A stretch of 50,710 bases of DNA, from positions 1 to 50,710 of the forward strand of contig AJFK01000790.1 of assembly GCA_000467715.1 (NCBI GenBank), in the 5' to 3' direction. Both the position numbers and the translations under genes were made by a program. This document shows, in pieces, positions 34,078-45,758 of the stretch. Under the pieces are notes generated by a model that saw only the letters and a program-made list of their open reading frames with translations, made no database searches and was not told the DNA's origin. Numbering within the stretch: position 1 is the first letter of the stretch; every line of letters begins with the position of its first letter. The stretch comes from Hysterium pulicare CBS 123377 (Eukaryota > Ascomycota > Dothideomycetes > Hysteriales > Hysteriaceae).

Positions 34078-34987
34078 ATGATGGCGCAAAACCTTGGAAC
34101 GCGTATTAGGAGACCGTGAGTTCAACCTCGTTCTCGTTTCACACACATCTAGCTGATCGTTAAGACATAGTTTCGCCGGCATGTGGAGACGAGGAGTACC
34201 TTCACCCTCTCCAACAGGACCGAACTTTGCTCCCCCGGATTCCTACAACCCATCACCCATCGACACCATCACCGTCCGCTCCTACCTCACTGCACTCGGT
34301 CTTCCAACTGAGATCGCCCTCTACACAATCGATTTAGCAGGATACTACCCAATCATCCGCGGCCATACCTTTCAAAAAGTGAAGGCGTCTGCCAGCGCAG
34401 GCAAGGAGAACTCGGCTGCTATATTATATGCGATCTCGGACCCGGTACCAGAGTGTGAGGATGGAGTGAGGCTTAAGCCTAGAAGCATTAGGTTTAGGAT
34501 GAGGAGTCACGACCAGGGATTCTGCTCAACCGGGACTCATGGCACTTACAATAGCTCTTACACCTGGTTCGAAGCTAGCATCCTTCGTCCTAGTGGCGAT
34601 GTCCACGTTGATACGCGCCATTCGCTACAACACGGTCCTGTTCTACCCTCTATCCCTTATGAGTGTCATCCAAAGCCGAACATCAATTGCCTTAGCACCT
34701 TCAACTACGAATTAGTCTTTAGGACCCCAGGCTCCTCATCTGATGAAGAGGCATGCGTCTGGCACATTCAATCGAACGAAGTAGCACGTAGAGACGAAAA
34801 GGAGCACGAAGTTGAGTGGGGCGAGGAGAAAGAGCAACTAAATGAATTAGGCCAAGGGGATGGGATGGGGTTTCTAGAGGCTTTAAGACCTGGTGATAGG
34901 ATCGGCGTTTGGGCAAGGGCGTTGTACCCTGCGTGGATCAATACAGTGATTGAAGTGGCGATCGAGATTGTATGTGTGGTTGATTAG
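34078..34987 (+). CDS. Fungal hypothetical protein with SHDQG-type domain
   Basis: Exon 1 is 34078-34115 and exon 2 is 34171-34987, joined by a 55-nt intron (GTGAGT donor, CATAG acceptor). The product is 284 residues. The short first exon adds a basic peptide and joins in frame to FAGMWRRG; without it the protein would start at Met 34181. A domain with strand-rich pattern and the block RFRMRSHDQGFCSTGTHGTY, then SYTWFEASILRP, resembles a family I have seen in many filamentous ascomycetes, sometimes beside ankyrin repeats. It has no named function that I can support. The C-terminal part alternates acid-rich helix and a final RIGVWARALYPAWINTVIEV block. No signal peptide or membrane anchor is visible. 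Confidence 0.75.
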
Positions 34988-35739
34988 GATTGGAAAGGAG
35001 GCCTGGATGATAATCCCATATATAATGTCCCTCTAGACAGAGTCTACAGAGTCTCCAGGATTAAGCTTGATCTCGGCCTTTTCAAAGCTACTTCAACATC
35101 GTAGAATCTCTTTCCCTTGGTAAACCCTAAGCTAAAACCCCCTAACCTAAAATCTTATAGCTAGGAAAAGGGCTCTTAGCTACTAAGTTTATCCCCTCCA
35201 CAGCTCTTCAAGACTTTAGACAAAGCTCAAACGACCTCGTCACCAAGGCTTGACATGTCAATAATACATTTTCCACAACCTAGACTTACTTAGTATCGTA
35301 ACCTAAATTCATGTGGCTATAAAGGCAAGTAAAAGAAGGTTTGCTAACTCGAGGATTACAATTTCCAGGCCCAAGCCTCAAGAGCCCGAGCCATGGTTTC
35401 TATATTCTGTACATACTTATACAAGGGTAAGTCGAAAGCAAAAAGCAAGAAAGGGAGGAAGAAAGAAACCAGTAATTAAATCACCCACAACCCCCAACCC
35501 CAGCATCTCAAAATATGGGGAGAGATTGAAGTCGTCCCCAAAACCCTGATAAATACCAGGAAAGCATGAAAGCAATAAGTTTTCCAAGAAGGAAGAGAAG
35601 AAAATGGGGAATTCGATCAAAACAGCATCGCTAACCGCCAATACCACGCTAAATCGCACCGACTGATAAAAAGATTAAAGAGGGAGAAAGGGAAAGAAAC
35701 CAATCTAGTTGAGTCGTATCAAAAAGGCACCTCAACTCA
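34988..35739. other. Convergent spacer with telomere-like hexamers
   Basis: 752 bases between two gene 3' ends. It is AT-rich, with three degenerate CCCTAA-like hexamers at 35125-35150 (described in the findings). The frame at 35313-35549 is Lys/Pro-rich with no motif and I reject it. Confidence 0.5.
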
Positions 35740-38700
35740 TTACGCCTCAATCGTCTGCGTCGTTTCCGCCGCAGAAGGAGCAGCAGTTCTCTCCGGTGCC
35801 GCATTTCTCGCCCCATCCGCAGGCGTGTTGTTTTCCGATAGATCCCTCATGGCGTGATTCTCGGCAGGTGAGTGATTCTCCGAACCTTCACTGTGTCCGC
35901 TTGGCGTCCCCTCTTCGTCTTCCTCATCATGCTCCATGTCCACATCACCGTCTGTGCCGACATCATTCGGGCTGGCGATTTCGGTAACGCGTGGGTCGTG
36001 GTGTTCGCGTTTGATCTTCATTTCGATAGGTGAGCTGACCGCGCCGCCGGCTTCGAAAATGTGCTTGGCGTAGTCGTGGCGGCCTTGGGCTTCATCGACG
36101 CCGTGAGGGAACATTTTGTTCATGATCATTTGGTGTTTACGCTGGGTATTCGATCCAGCTCCCTCAGCGCCAGCGGTTGGGCTTGGTGTCTCAGCACCCA
36201 TGGTTGAGGTATGATGCAAGCTACTCGACAGGCTCGGCGTAGGCGTAAATGACCGTTCATGTGCCTTCTGCTCTTCCTTCCTCGCATGCACTTTACGCAG
36301 GTTGGCGGCTGAGGACTGAGACCGCATGTCTGGACGCCCATCTTTGCGAATCAAAATACCATCCGCGTTCCTGATGGGTTTGGTTCTAGTCTTCTTCGTG
36401 TGCGCGTAAGGATCGCCTGCCAACCCAACACCAACGCCGGGTCCAGGTGTTACACCTTGTAGACCCAGGCTGACGGCCCGCCCGCCCGAGCTCGTTGGAC
36501 GTGAGGCACGTGATGCGTTACCGCCGCCTCCTGAACCGCGCCGCACAATTCCACGTCCAGAGCGCCCTGCGCTGACAGGATTGTAATATCCGTCGGGGCT
36601 AGTCTGAGAGTTGTGGACACCTTGCCAGTCTTCCTTTTCCCATTCTGGAGTGCCAAGCTCTATGTCGGTGGGTATGCTCTTACGAGGACGACCGCCGCGA
36701 CTGCCCGGCCCTCCGCCCCGGCCCCTTCCACCTCGTGGGCTTCGATGTTCGACACGTTGCGATTCGGGACGCCAGCTATCATCTGGAGGTGCTTCTTGGG
36801 TAGAGTACGCGATGAAATTGGTGGAAACGGGTGTGGACGCAGGTAAAGACTCACGACTCTGCGAATGTGATGGTGGCTGCGATTGAGGTTGCGATTGCGG
36901 CTGCGGCTGCGACTGCGACTGGGTGAGCGACGGATGTCGTGATTCGCTGTCATCAGTGTCCATGCGTTGTTCATATACGACATGATGCTGGTGCGGTGGA
37001 TGATTCTGAGGAGGAAATGCTACGCGTGGTTCAATAGGGGCGAGTTTTGGACGTTTTGGCGAGCCCACAGGTTGACCAATAATTTCATGTGGGCCTTCGA
37101 TGCCGTTTGGGTGTGCACGCTTTGTGGCCGAGTTGACAGTCACCCATCCGCTCTGAGTAGTCGGTGTAGGATCGGGTTTGTGAACGACATCCGGCGTGGT
37201 TACCTGATGAAAGGATGGCTGAGGTCGTTGGTTAGGATGGATGGGAGTGTTAATATGCGGTACCGGATTCGGTGTTGCGTGGAAACTAGGTATGGTATGT
37301 GAGGAGTGGGCAGAATGGGCGGAGGGTTCGCGCGGTGAAGGAAACGGATGGGCGCTGACGGGGGGAGCATTTACAGCAGCCTCTTCCAATCGCTGTATTT
37401 TACCTTTCATGATCTCGATTGTCAATTTGAGGGTATCAACTTCGTTGGCCTTCTGGGCGACATTTGCAAGGTTGTTCGCCATGAGCTCTATAGCAGAATC
37501 TTGGGCGGCTGCAGCACCCGGTGGTACCGACGCTCCCATCGGACGAGCTTGTAGCTCCCTGGTAGCATGTACGTCTCTTGAGAGAGCCTCTAGCATATCT
37601 CTTACACCCATCATCTCGTGCTGCAACCTTCCAATGGCATCGTCTACTCTCCGCAGTTCAACTTGCTGGAACTGGATTTGACTTTGGAACTCTCTTCGAA
37701 GGTTGTCTCCTTGGCGTGCCACAGTCTCTTCGTGTTGCTTTAAATCTTTGTTGTAGTTATGGAGGGCTCCACTATTTTGCGAAATCTGTGTCTGGAGCCG
37801 TTGGACAGCATCAAAATGAACGTCCTGAGGCGACCGGGGGTAGTACTGGCCATTGGGCTGACGTGACTCGGCGGGGGAATTTGAAATGATTGGGGCTGGT
37901 AAATCGCGTGTACGGTTGGCCAGGCCAACATTTGTGTCTTTGATCGGCGGTGGTGGTGCGAATGCGCTGGTGGACTTGAGCTCGGCAATGGGCTGCTGGA
38001 CTGGCGACGGTTGAGCGTTGCTCGGAGATTTTTGCGGATGAGGATACAAAGACGGCGGCACACTAGGCGATGCGACTGGAGGTGCAGAAATTGGCGGGCG
38101 ATTTGCATCTATGGGCGGCAGTTGATGATGGTTGTGGTGGTGTTGACGCTGCAGATCCGACGGAGGGGGTGGTGGTTGGCCGTGGGGTGCATGCGTGGGC
38201 GGTGGGCGCGGCGATTCGATCTCCATCTTGTCCGAGTTGGCGGAGTCGTCGCGGTGGTGGTGGAAGGGTTCGGGCGCAACGTCGACTTGAGGATCTACGT
38301 TCTTGACTCTGCCCGCGTGCTCGCATTTCAATTGAATGCGAGGGAGCTTGAAGAAGTCGCGGCCTCTATGCACGCAGCGATATATATGTTAGCATGTCGA
38401 TATCGAAGCAATACACAGCACTTGTAGCAGTAGATTAGGCGGGCTGGATGCGATGTCTGTTGATGGTGCAGGCATGTCTCACATGCAAGACCCCGGCAGC
38501 AGAGCGCCACAGCTGCCGAGGAGAGGGTCGACGTACCGAAAGGACTGCTTCTCGTCGGGAGCATCGACGGCAGCAAAGCCGAGGGTTTCGTGGCAGCTGG
38601 GACAGTCCAGCGGCTGGATTTGACTGTTTGGACGGGCGCGCAGAGTCAGCGGAGGGCCAGGATGCAGCGGATGGAGGTAATGCGGACATGCGGGTTTAAT

Positions 38701-39223
38701 AGATGATAAATGTATAGTGTGGAAATTATTTGGAAGCCGATTAGTGCATCGCGCTTAGAAAAATTAAATAGCAGCTCCCAATTGATTGGGGTCACTTGCC
38801 GGGGTATGCTCATAAATGGTAAGGGGAGATCGCTGGGGAACATTGGGACGACGAGCATTTGGCAGATTGCGCCGCCCGCCCTAAAGCTTACCATCCATTT
38901 AAAACACTGCCCAGGCTCGCTGCTTTGATCTTGGCCGTCGCCAGCAGCCTGCTATTGTATGACCCGAGCAGCGCGGGCAGGTAGTAGGTATTCGTGACCT
39001 TGTACCACGAGTTGTAGAACTCGCCCACCGCCTCGCCACACTTCCGACAGCAGCCCCGAGTCGAGCGCGTCACGGGTTGGCCGTCGTTGTCGTTGTCGTC
39101 GTCGTCTCCGTCGTCCTGGCCGTGGCCATCCCTATCAGCATCGCCCTCGACCGCAAACGACTGGCGGGATCGCGAGTCCTGCACAATAGGCGTGTCGCTG
39201 ATACGAGATCGCTTGCGCGCCAT
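35740..39223 (-). CDS. Mis18/Yippee-like zinc domain protein with long disordered tail (three exons)
   Basis: Exons are 39223-38892, 38623-38537 and 38365-35740; introns are 268 and 171 nt. The product is 1014 residues. Exon 1 ends two bases into a codon; exon 2 supplies the third base, completing a Cys and giving an intact zinc module: CRKCG at residues 59-63, then NGC at 109-111, then LDCPSC at 116-121 and LGF. Two CxxC pairs about 56 residues apart, followed by LG and a C-terminal strand block (GRDFFKLPRIQLKCE), match the Mis18/Yippee fold. Next come a Pro/His-rich region, a coiled coil (about 340-450), QSQPQP repeats, an AT-hook-like GGRPRK and Gly/Arg stretches. The last intron has an alternative donor at 38482. 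The family link is inference from motifs: Mis18 proteins load centromeric histone, but Yippee-fold modules also occur in unrelated proteins. Confidence 0.7.
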
Positions 39224-40711
39224 CTGCTAATGCCCAGCAGAAAATTTTCTGCCTAGCTGACCGAAGTAACCTAAGGGCCGGGATCACTAAGGGTAGGTAA
39301 TCAAAAAAGCCCCAGTGGGAGCGGTATCGATCGAAATAGAAGTCCCTAAGTAGTAGGTCAGGGTAATAGTGTAGTAGCGTGTGAGCCTTGGGACTGCAAG
39401 TGAGCGGGGCCTGCTTCACGGCTTCACTGAATCACTGCGGCCACTTGCGTCCACTCGCAAGCGCCCTCCTAATAAGAGACTGCCGGCTAGGAAGTAGCTG
39501 ACGGAGGAGCAGGAATGCGCGACGCAGTGCAATCCCTTCACGGGGTCGGGATGGGGAGTGGATGGGCGAGTAGCAGTGACTGTGGATGAGGTCTGCGATA
39601 GGGGGTGGTCCAGGTTTCAGGGTGGTGGTATCGATGGACTCATAGTAATAATATTAATGGGGGAAGACGCATCAGACCAAGTAATAATTAGAGAGCGAGA
39701 GTTAGAGTTATCCACGTTAGCATACAAGCTGCGTGCCTTTACCCTGCATGGCCTAGTTGCATTGCTGGAGAGATGCAGTGTGTCATTTGCAAGCTCTATT
39801 ACGAAAGCTCCATTATTCCAGCCAATTTCACTCCTCTGGCCCGTCCAGTGCATTGAGCCACCACTATCATAACCACAATCTGCCCAAACTTGTTATTCAG
39901 CCACTAATCCCCCGGTCTCTGTCCAGCATGAACCCTTTGCTATTCACCCGCTCTTCGGCCAGGTGGTAGTAGGCTCGCTGCTAAGCACGTCTTAATCATC
40001 AGACAAATATCGACGGTAATGCCGGTTCTTATTGCAGCCTCTAGTATTGATCACGTCCGCCGAACCGACGCCAACGCCAACGCGCATCAATCGTTGCTAT
40101 CTTGGGCCAGTTGCAGCACCGCCTGCAAATCCTGTCGGCCAGCAAATAGAGACAGACACCTGCTGCCGTCATCAATATCTCCTCTCGCATCTCCTGTGCC
40201 TCAATCGAACTATTCACCTCAGCTCTCGCCCTATCACGCCCCCTCCAGCCCATGCTGTGCTCTTGATCGTTTATTTTCCCGAAGTGGCGCGGTATACGCC
40301 GCCAGTTATAATAAGAGAATAAGCCTTAACGCCCTGCACTAGATTAAAACCCACCAGCGCAAGGGATTGCCGGCAGGGATCGTTTTGCACGTCCATCGTC
40401 GACAGTTTCACAATCTGGAAATGACGGCAATCGCCTGTATTCCGACTATCTATTCTTGATTATTGCTGAAAGGGCCCCCGTTTCAATTCGCTTTGATTCC
40501 ATCGCGTCCCTCAGCACGCATCAACACTCATCGACACAACCGTCGTGCCAGCTCGCGGAGCCTAATGCAGATTCATCTATGCTTGGGGGCCGCTAAGTAA
40601 AGCGATGCTGCCTTCCCCGTACCTATATGGGAACGCACGCTTTCCGCTTGAAACAATGTGCCACACATCCCCCGAAAGAGACGTTGTACAAGCGAGACAC
40701 AAATATTCTTC
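39224..40711. other. 1.5-kb spacer between Mis18-like gene and Rex1
   Basis: No frame is supported; the small frames at 39558-39872 and 40019-40342 have no motif. It holds the promoter of the Mis18-like gene (start 39223) and the 3' end of Rex1 (both minus strand). The size is larger than average for this window. Confidence 0.45.
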
Positions 40712-42971
40712 TCACTTCACAACGACGAATCCAATGCCGTCTCTTGCCTTATTGCACGCCTTTCGCAGCGCTTGATCTTCCGTATCCGTCCACTTCACGC
40801 TAAGCTTGTCCCAATTCTTGACGGCATATTCTCGTTGAAACTGCTGTCGCATTGACTGCAAGCGTGAAAGCTCTAGTGGGTCGCCGGATCCGCTATACAT
40901 TATGAATGCTGTACAAGGTGGGAGTGATTTGAAGATATCGTCGATATGAGCGACGGTCCTAGCAACGGCATGACCAAGCACGGACCCTCGGGCCTCGCCG
41001 CTCTCGTTGGACTGCGACTGCGAGAAGGCGCCGACAGCTTTTTCTCGCAACTCAGCATTATCCAATGTCTTCGACTGTGTCCACCATCCTCGAATGGCTT
41101 CAAGCTCGCGGAGACGTCCCCAAACAAAGTCAACTCTCCCAGCAGACACATCCTTGCCATTGACTTGTCCTGTTAAGGCCTTCTCGATGCCTTCGACAAC
41201 CTCAGCGTCAGTTGTACAGCCGACTGATACACTGGCCTGTCCTCCATGTCCACGAGACGGCTCTCCCCAATCAACAACTGCGCCCGTTCTATGCTCTTCT
41301 GAACCAGTCTGAGATTTGAGGAATTGGGGTCTCAGAGATCGCCCTAGTCTCTTGAATATCGACTCCCCACTCGCATCGCTTGTACCCCATAGCGCTCCCC
41401 TCTCACACTTCTGCTTGACTAGATCCAGGCTTGCACGAGCATCTTCGATGCTATCATGCCCTTTGCTTCCATGAAATTTCTGGATTTCGCGGGACAGATA
41501 CTTTTGGCTTAGCCACTTTAAAGACTGTTTGTATGGCGGACCACGGGCATGTGGGTAAATGATCGCAGTATCCACAATAAATGGATGCGTGAGCTTTAGT
41601 GCATTAAAGTCGCTATTCAGAGAATGTCCCACGATAATAGTGTGCGGGGTGATTAATTCCGAAAGGCGGTGCTGAATGTCCGATAGGGTAGTTGTTACAT
41701 TTTCGAGCATTGCTTCGGTAATGCCAGAGAACCTTGCAGCTGTATTAGCTCGAACAGCAGTGGCGAGTTCATGAGACTTACTGTGTTAGGTAGTCCGTGA
41801 TGGGAGCCTCTGGCTTTACTAGTTCATCCAAGACCAAATCGCCATCCCAGCTAAGCATGCTAATCCGCGTGAGTTCGAATTTGTCACCTTCAGTTTTACA
41901 CATTTCACAATCCATTGCGACGATGTGTCTGCCTGCAGTCAGACTGCCCTGTTGGATGTCTTTGTCTGGGACATCGCCGTCTTCCAAACTAGCCACCTTC
42001 GTGTCAAACCAACCGTCATCCGACGTCTGATGAGACTCCTTTCTCCGATTGAGGGCCTCCTGCTTTTCTTCGGGGGTGGTAAACCAGGCAGGATGAATGA
42101 CGTATTCGTTCTCCTGCTGGTCCATGACATTGGCAATATATTCGGTTATAGGCGTACGCTTATTTTTCCAGTTCGTCGTGTTTTGTGGTACCGGTCCTTT
42201 ATGCTTGGGGTCTTTTTTCAGTCTCTTCTCCTCCTGAGTCTTCGGAATTGGCGAAGTCAGCATAGAATGCAAGGGCGAATGCATGCGAGATGCCTTATCA
42301 TCACCAGGAGTTCGGACAGGCCAGATATGGGGGAAAATATTCGCCAAGGGTCTAAGACTTTCGGGCAGGTATTCAGCTTTGAGCCTGACCGGATAGTAGT
42401 CATCTGGGGAGAGGCGCAATAACTTGGGGTTGTCCTGCTCTGCATCAGGCTTGGGTTGATCATGTGATATGTTGGGTTCCTGGTTGTTGTCTTCATTCTT
42501 TGAGGATTCTGGAGACTGGGGAGAGGTCAAAGGTATTTTGCCATTGAACATGTCGGCCTCCAAACCAGGCACCAAGAGCACTACTACCTGTCGAATGGCA
42601 TGATGGTGCTGGACTGACACCCACTGAGGTGCAGATCCATCTGCAAGAAGGTACAACACTAAAGATTGCAAGTCGGAGATTTTGATTTGACTCTGAAGTC
42701 GAGCATGGGCCGAATGTGTAATGACCGGGTAGCTCCCTTTTCGCTTCTCTGATGACCTCTGTTTCTTCATAGGTCGTCCATCCTTTCCGACAGCGGTCCA
42801 TTCTTCAGAATCGGGTTTCTTCTCATCGACCGACTTGGGCAGGTCATGCTGCATCTCAGACATTGGATTTGGAGATTTCAATCGAGCCAATGTTTCTCCA
42901 ACGCCAAAAGTGCGATGGCTTGAATTGTCATGGTCATCATTGTAATAGTCTTTGTGCTTTCGTTTCCCCAT
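40712..42971 (-). CDS. REX1: RNA exonuclease Rex1 (DEDDh family)
   Basis: Rex1 trims the 3' ends of 5S rRNA, 5.8S and tRNA precursors in the nucleus. Exons are 42971-41782 and 41732-40712, with a 49-nt intron inside the nuclease domain; the product is 736 residues. The splice joins ITDYLTQ to FSGITEAML, the conserved block after the first acidic pair. Catalytic residues are visible: Asp and Glu in AMDCEMC, Asp in NSDFNALK (preceded by VGHSL), and His and Asp in HDSIEDARASLDLV. These are the DEDDh set, with the KYTH-like substrate-binding region between. The 340-residue N-terminal region is rich in Lys, Pro and Ser and is longer than in yeast Rex1 (553 residues); it has nuclear-localisation-like clusters (GKRKHK at the start). 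Confidence 0.93.
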
Positions 42972-43251
42972 ATTGAATTGACTGTCAGGCGGGCATCAAG
43001 CCGGCTCCTACCTAGATGCGATGTGGGTTAATGAGGGAGGAAGCTTTGAGCTTTCACCTGCAGTCGCAGAGATTTGGCGTCAAAAGATCGAGGCCCGTGC
43101 GTTTCTTGGCATCAAGCCACTTCCAGCACTGCCCGCGACGTGAGTTGCGCTTCCGTGCATGTATAGCGCAGCCGTCCACAATTACACCTCCCTCGAATGC
43201 CTCTTGATTCCGTCCTTGCTATCCAGCATTTAGCCCGTTTTTCTAGCCCGT

Positions 43252-45127
43252 ATGGAGTTTGCTAGGTACTCAGATAAACCTCCAATTTTCTCAATGGCCG
43301 CCCCTCGCGTTTTCTCTGTTCCAGAGCTTTTGTCTATCATTCTTGGTTTCGTTCATGAAGAGTCCTGTCTGTCGAATTGCATGCTAGTGAACAAGCTATG
43401 GGCAATTGAGGCCACTCGTATCCGATGGGCATGGTCGCCTCTATCACGGCTTTCTCGGCTCAACCCTGATCGGCAACAGCATTACGCCAATGAAATTCGG
43501 AAAACATCTATCCCAATTGCAGCACCTTATTCGATTCTCCGTTCCATGGAGGAACATAGTGTGTCTCTTCCCAAGTTAAATGATTTAGAAATCAACTATG
43601 TCAATTCTCACGACCACTTTTCCACCGGACAGCATGTCAATCTAGACAAAGCACTACTTCGTCGCTTTGTAAGGCAAAGCTTACGAAAGCTTCGTTTACT
43701 CTATGACTCACATTCTGGATGGTTGGATATACTATTCTGGCTCAAGGCAAGTCGTGCATTTCAATGTGCACATACTGAATTGGTTAATCTAGTATCGGAC
43801 TGACACCCAGCGTCAGTGTGCTCACTTGAAATCATTAAAACTTAATCAAGTTCATGAAGGCATGTACAACCAAAACTCAGATGTGGGACTGGACAAGGGC
43901 TCCGTTGCACAGTTTATCGAGTTCCTAGACGACGCTCCAACGATAAGCGACATCGATATAGTGAGCTCAGATATTCCCATGACCACCGATCTCTTCGTAC
44001 ACCTTGCTCAACGAGTAGGTCTTGAGAAGCTATGCATGAGATTGTCTGGAGTCGAGTTCACTAAATGCGTTGGGACTTTGGACCACTCCCCCCAGAAGAA
44101 TTTCCAAAATCTGCAACACCTCGTGCTTCGCTCAGATCTTCAGTCTGCAGCTGGTATATGCCATTCCATTTCGAGACTAGATACTCTTGCCCTCGAAATT
44201 ACAAATGCACCTGAAGGAGATGAAGGATTGCAGTGCCACATAGTAGATCATTTATTCTCCGCAGTATCAAGCATTGACAGTCTTCAAAGTCTCGACATAT
44301 CCTTCACTTTTCCAGCCGCGATTTTGCGTGGGTGGGGACTTCCAACATTTCCACTGACGTCAAGCTCGTTGTCCAACTTAGCGACACGATGTCCTGAGCT
44401 TCGCACGCTGCACCTTTCCAGCGCTGTTCATTCTTCTCTATGCTGGAGAGCGTTGGATATTGAAGATTCCACCATCGCTTACCTTGCGTCAAGACTGCCA
44501 TGGTTGACGTCGTTCGAGTATCAAGTCACTAAACGAAAGTATCATTTTACCCAACCACTAATGGGACCATCCTGGGGACCATCCTTGGGACCGGTATTAC
44601 CTAGCGTACTCTCAATGCTATCGTTGAAAGCACTCGGGACACACTGTCAAAATCTCCAACGACTTCTGATATTCGCATCTTTCGATTTGCGCCAGCTTAA
44701 CGTCCATGAAGCTCCCTTGTTCCCGAGACTCCGATATTTGGGTCTCTCGTCCGACACTTTCGAAACCTCGTGGAGAGCGTCTGAAGGCATTTCGCCAATA
44801 ATTCCTCTCATAGAATACCACTTCCCAGCCCTGCATGTCCTAGAACATCTCCAGTCTAGATGGTACAATGGTGATAGTCCCACCTTGTATCATCGCCCCT
44901 GGAGATTGGCTGAAATCTTCTCACGGTATGGCCCCAGTGAATCAAACGGATTCAGCATCGGCTACGACGAAATGCCGGAGGACTGGGACTGGAATGGGTT
45001 TTTCGAAGAAGCAGACTCAGAGCCTAGCATCTGGGGAGATGAGCTTTTTAAGGAGGAAAGCGAATGGGACGAATCTGAGCCTATGGACTCGGATGCTGCA
45101 TCATCATCATGGGAAGAATACAATTAA
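43252..45127 (+). CDS. F-box-like protein with leucine-rich-type repeats
   Basis: Exons are 43252-43746 and 43793-45127; the product is 609 residues. The 46-nt intron uses a GC donor (CAAG followed by GCAAGT) and a TCTAG acceptor and keeps frame; the alternative GT site four bases on would break it. Residues near the N terminus fit an F-box: FSVPELLSIILGFV, then CMLVNKLWAIEATRIRW. Such proteins are the substrate adaptors of SCF ubiquitin ligases. The remainder contains irregular Leu-rich segments (LRTLHLSS, LQSLDISF, LRYLGLSS) like those of fungal F-box/LRR proteins. The C terminus is acidic and Trp/Glu-rich. The ATG at 43294 (in-frame, better context) is a second possible start. Its substrate is unknown. 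It shares a 280-bp divergent promoter with Rex1. Confidence 0.82.
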
Positions 45128-45758
45128 TCGAAAATTCGCAGAAGTGTAATACAGTTGTAGTAAGGTAGTAGGATCGCTTCCAAGGTTCCGGTGTGACGAA
45201 CTCAGATAGGAACTCGGTCTAATAGAAGCAAGATCTGATTCGGTTAGCCAAAATTTGGTCGGTGGAGCTCAATAACTTACCTTTTCTATTTATATTATAC
45301 CCATTAGAACACCGGCTCCATCTTTACACTCACTGTTCATCTCCGAAATCGTGGCTCGCCTTGTCTAGTCAGCATTTGACTTTGCAGGGTTTCAGGAGTG
45401 TCACTTATGCCATAGGCTTTCATGAACCTTCCCATATGCTCAACAACCGAGGCGCCTGCCTATAAGTTTCTATACTGGCACTTATCAACAACTATACCCT
45501 TCACTCTTGGGCTTTACGATGCAGAATATAAATAAATGCGAGACTTGTATTTAGATGGTCTAGACTAAAGATGCATACTGCCTACCTAAACTTTGAGCAT
45601 CGTAATGATACTATGACTAAGCTTACACGTGATGGAAGTCTTGGCTCGGGTCCGGCGAAACCTACCCCGTGAGGACACCATTCCATTTCAGCTTTGAGGG
45701 AGCTCTTCGTTACGCAGTCTTAGAAATCGTCCAGTTCCACATTCATCAATCTTCTAAT
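45128..45758. other. Spacer upstream of STT3
   Basis: 631 bases, AT-rich, with no supported frame. It contains the 3' untranslated region of the F-box gene and the promoter of STT3. Confidence 0.5.

Noticed and set aside
36613-36886. Plus-strand frames of about 77-91 codons opposite the Mis18-like tail
   Set aside because: Low-complexity Gly/Arg/Pro DNA gives open frames on both strands; no independent support.
38328-38576. Frame with CETC and CYKC motifs at the last intron of the Mis18-like gene
   Set aside because: Looks zinc-finger-like, but it lies in the probable 171-nt intron; the exon-2 frame with LDCPSC fits the adjacent exon better. Alternative donors (38482, GTGAGA) remain possible.
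39558-40342. Several short frames in the 1.5-kb spacer before Rex1
   Set aside because: They overlap one another, lack motifs and do not join by splicing.
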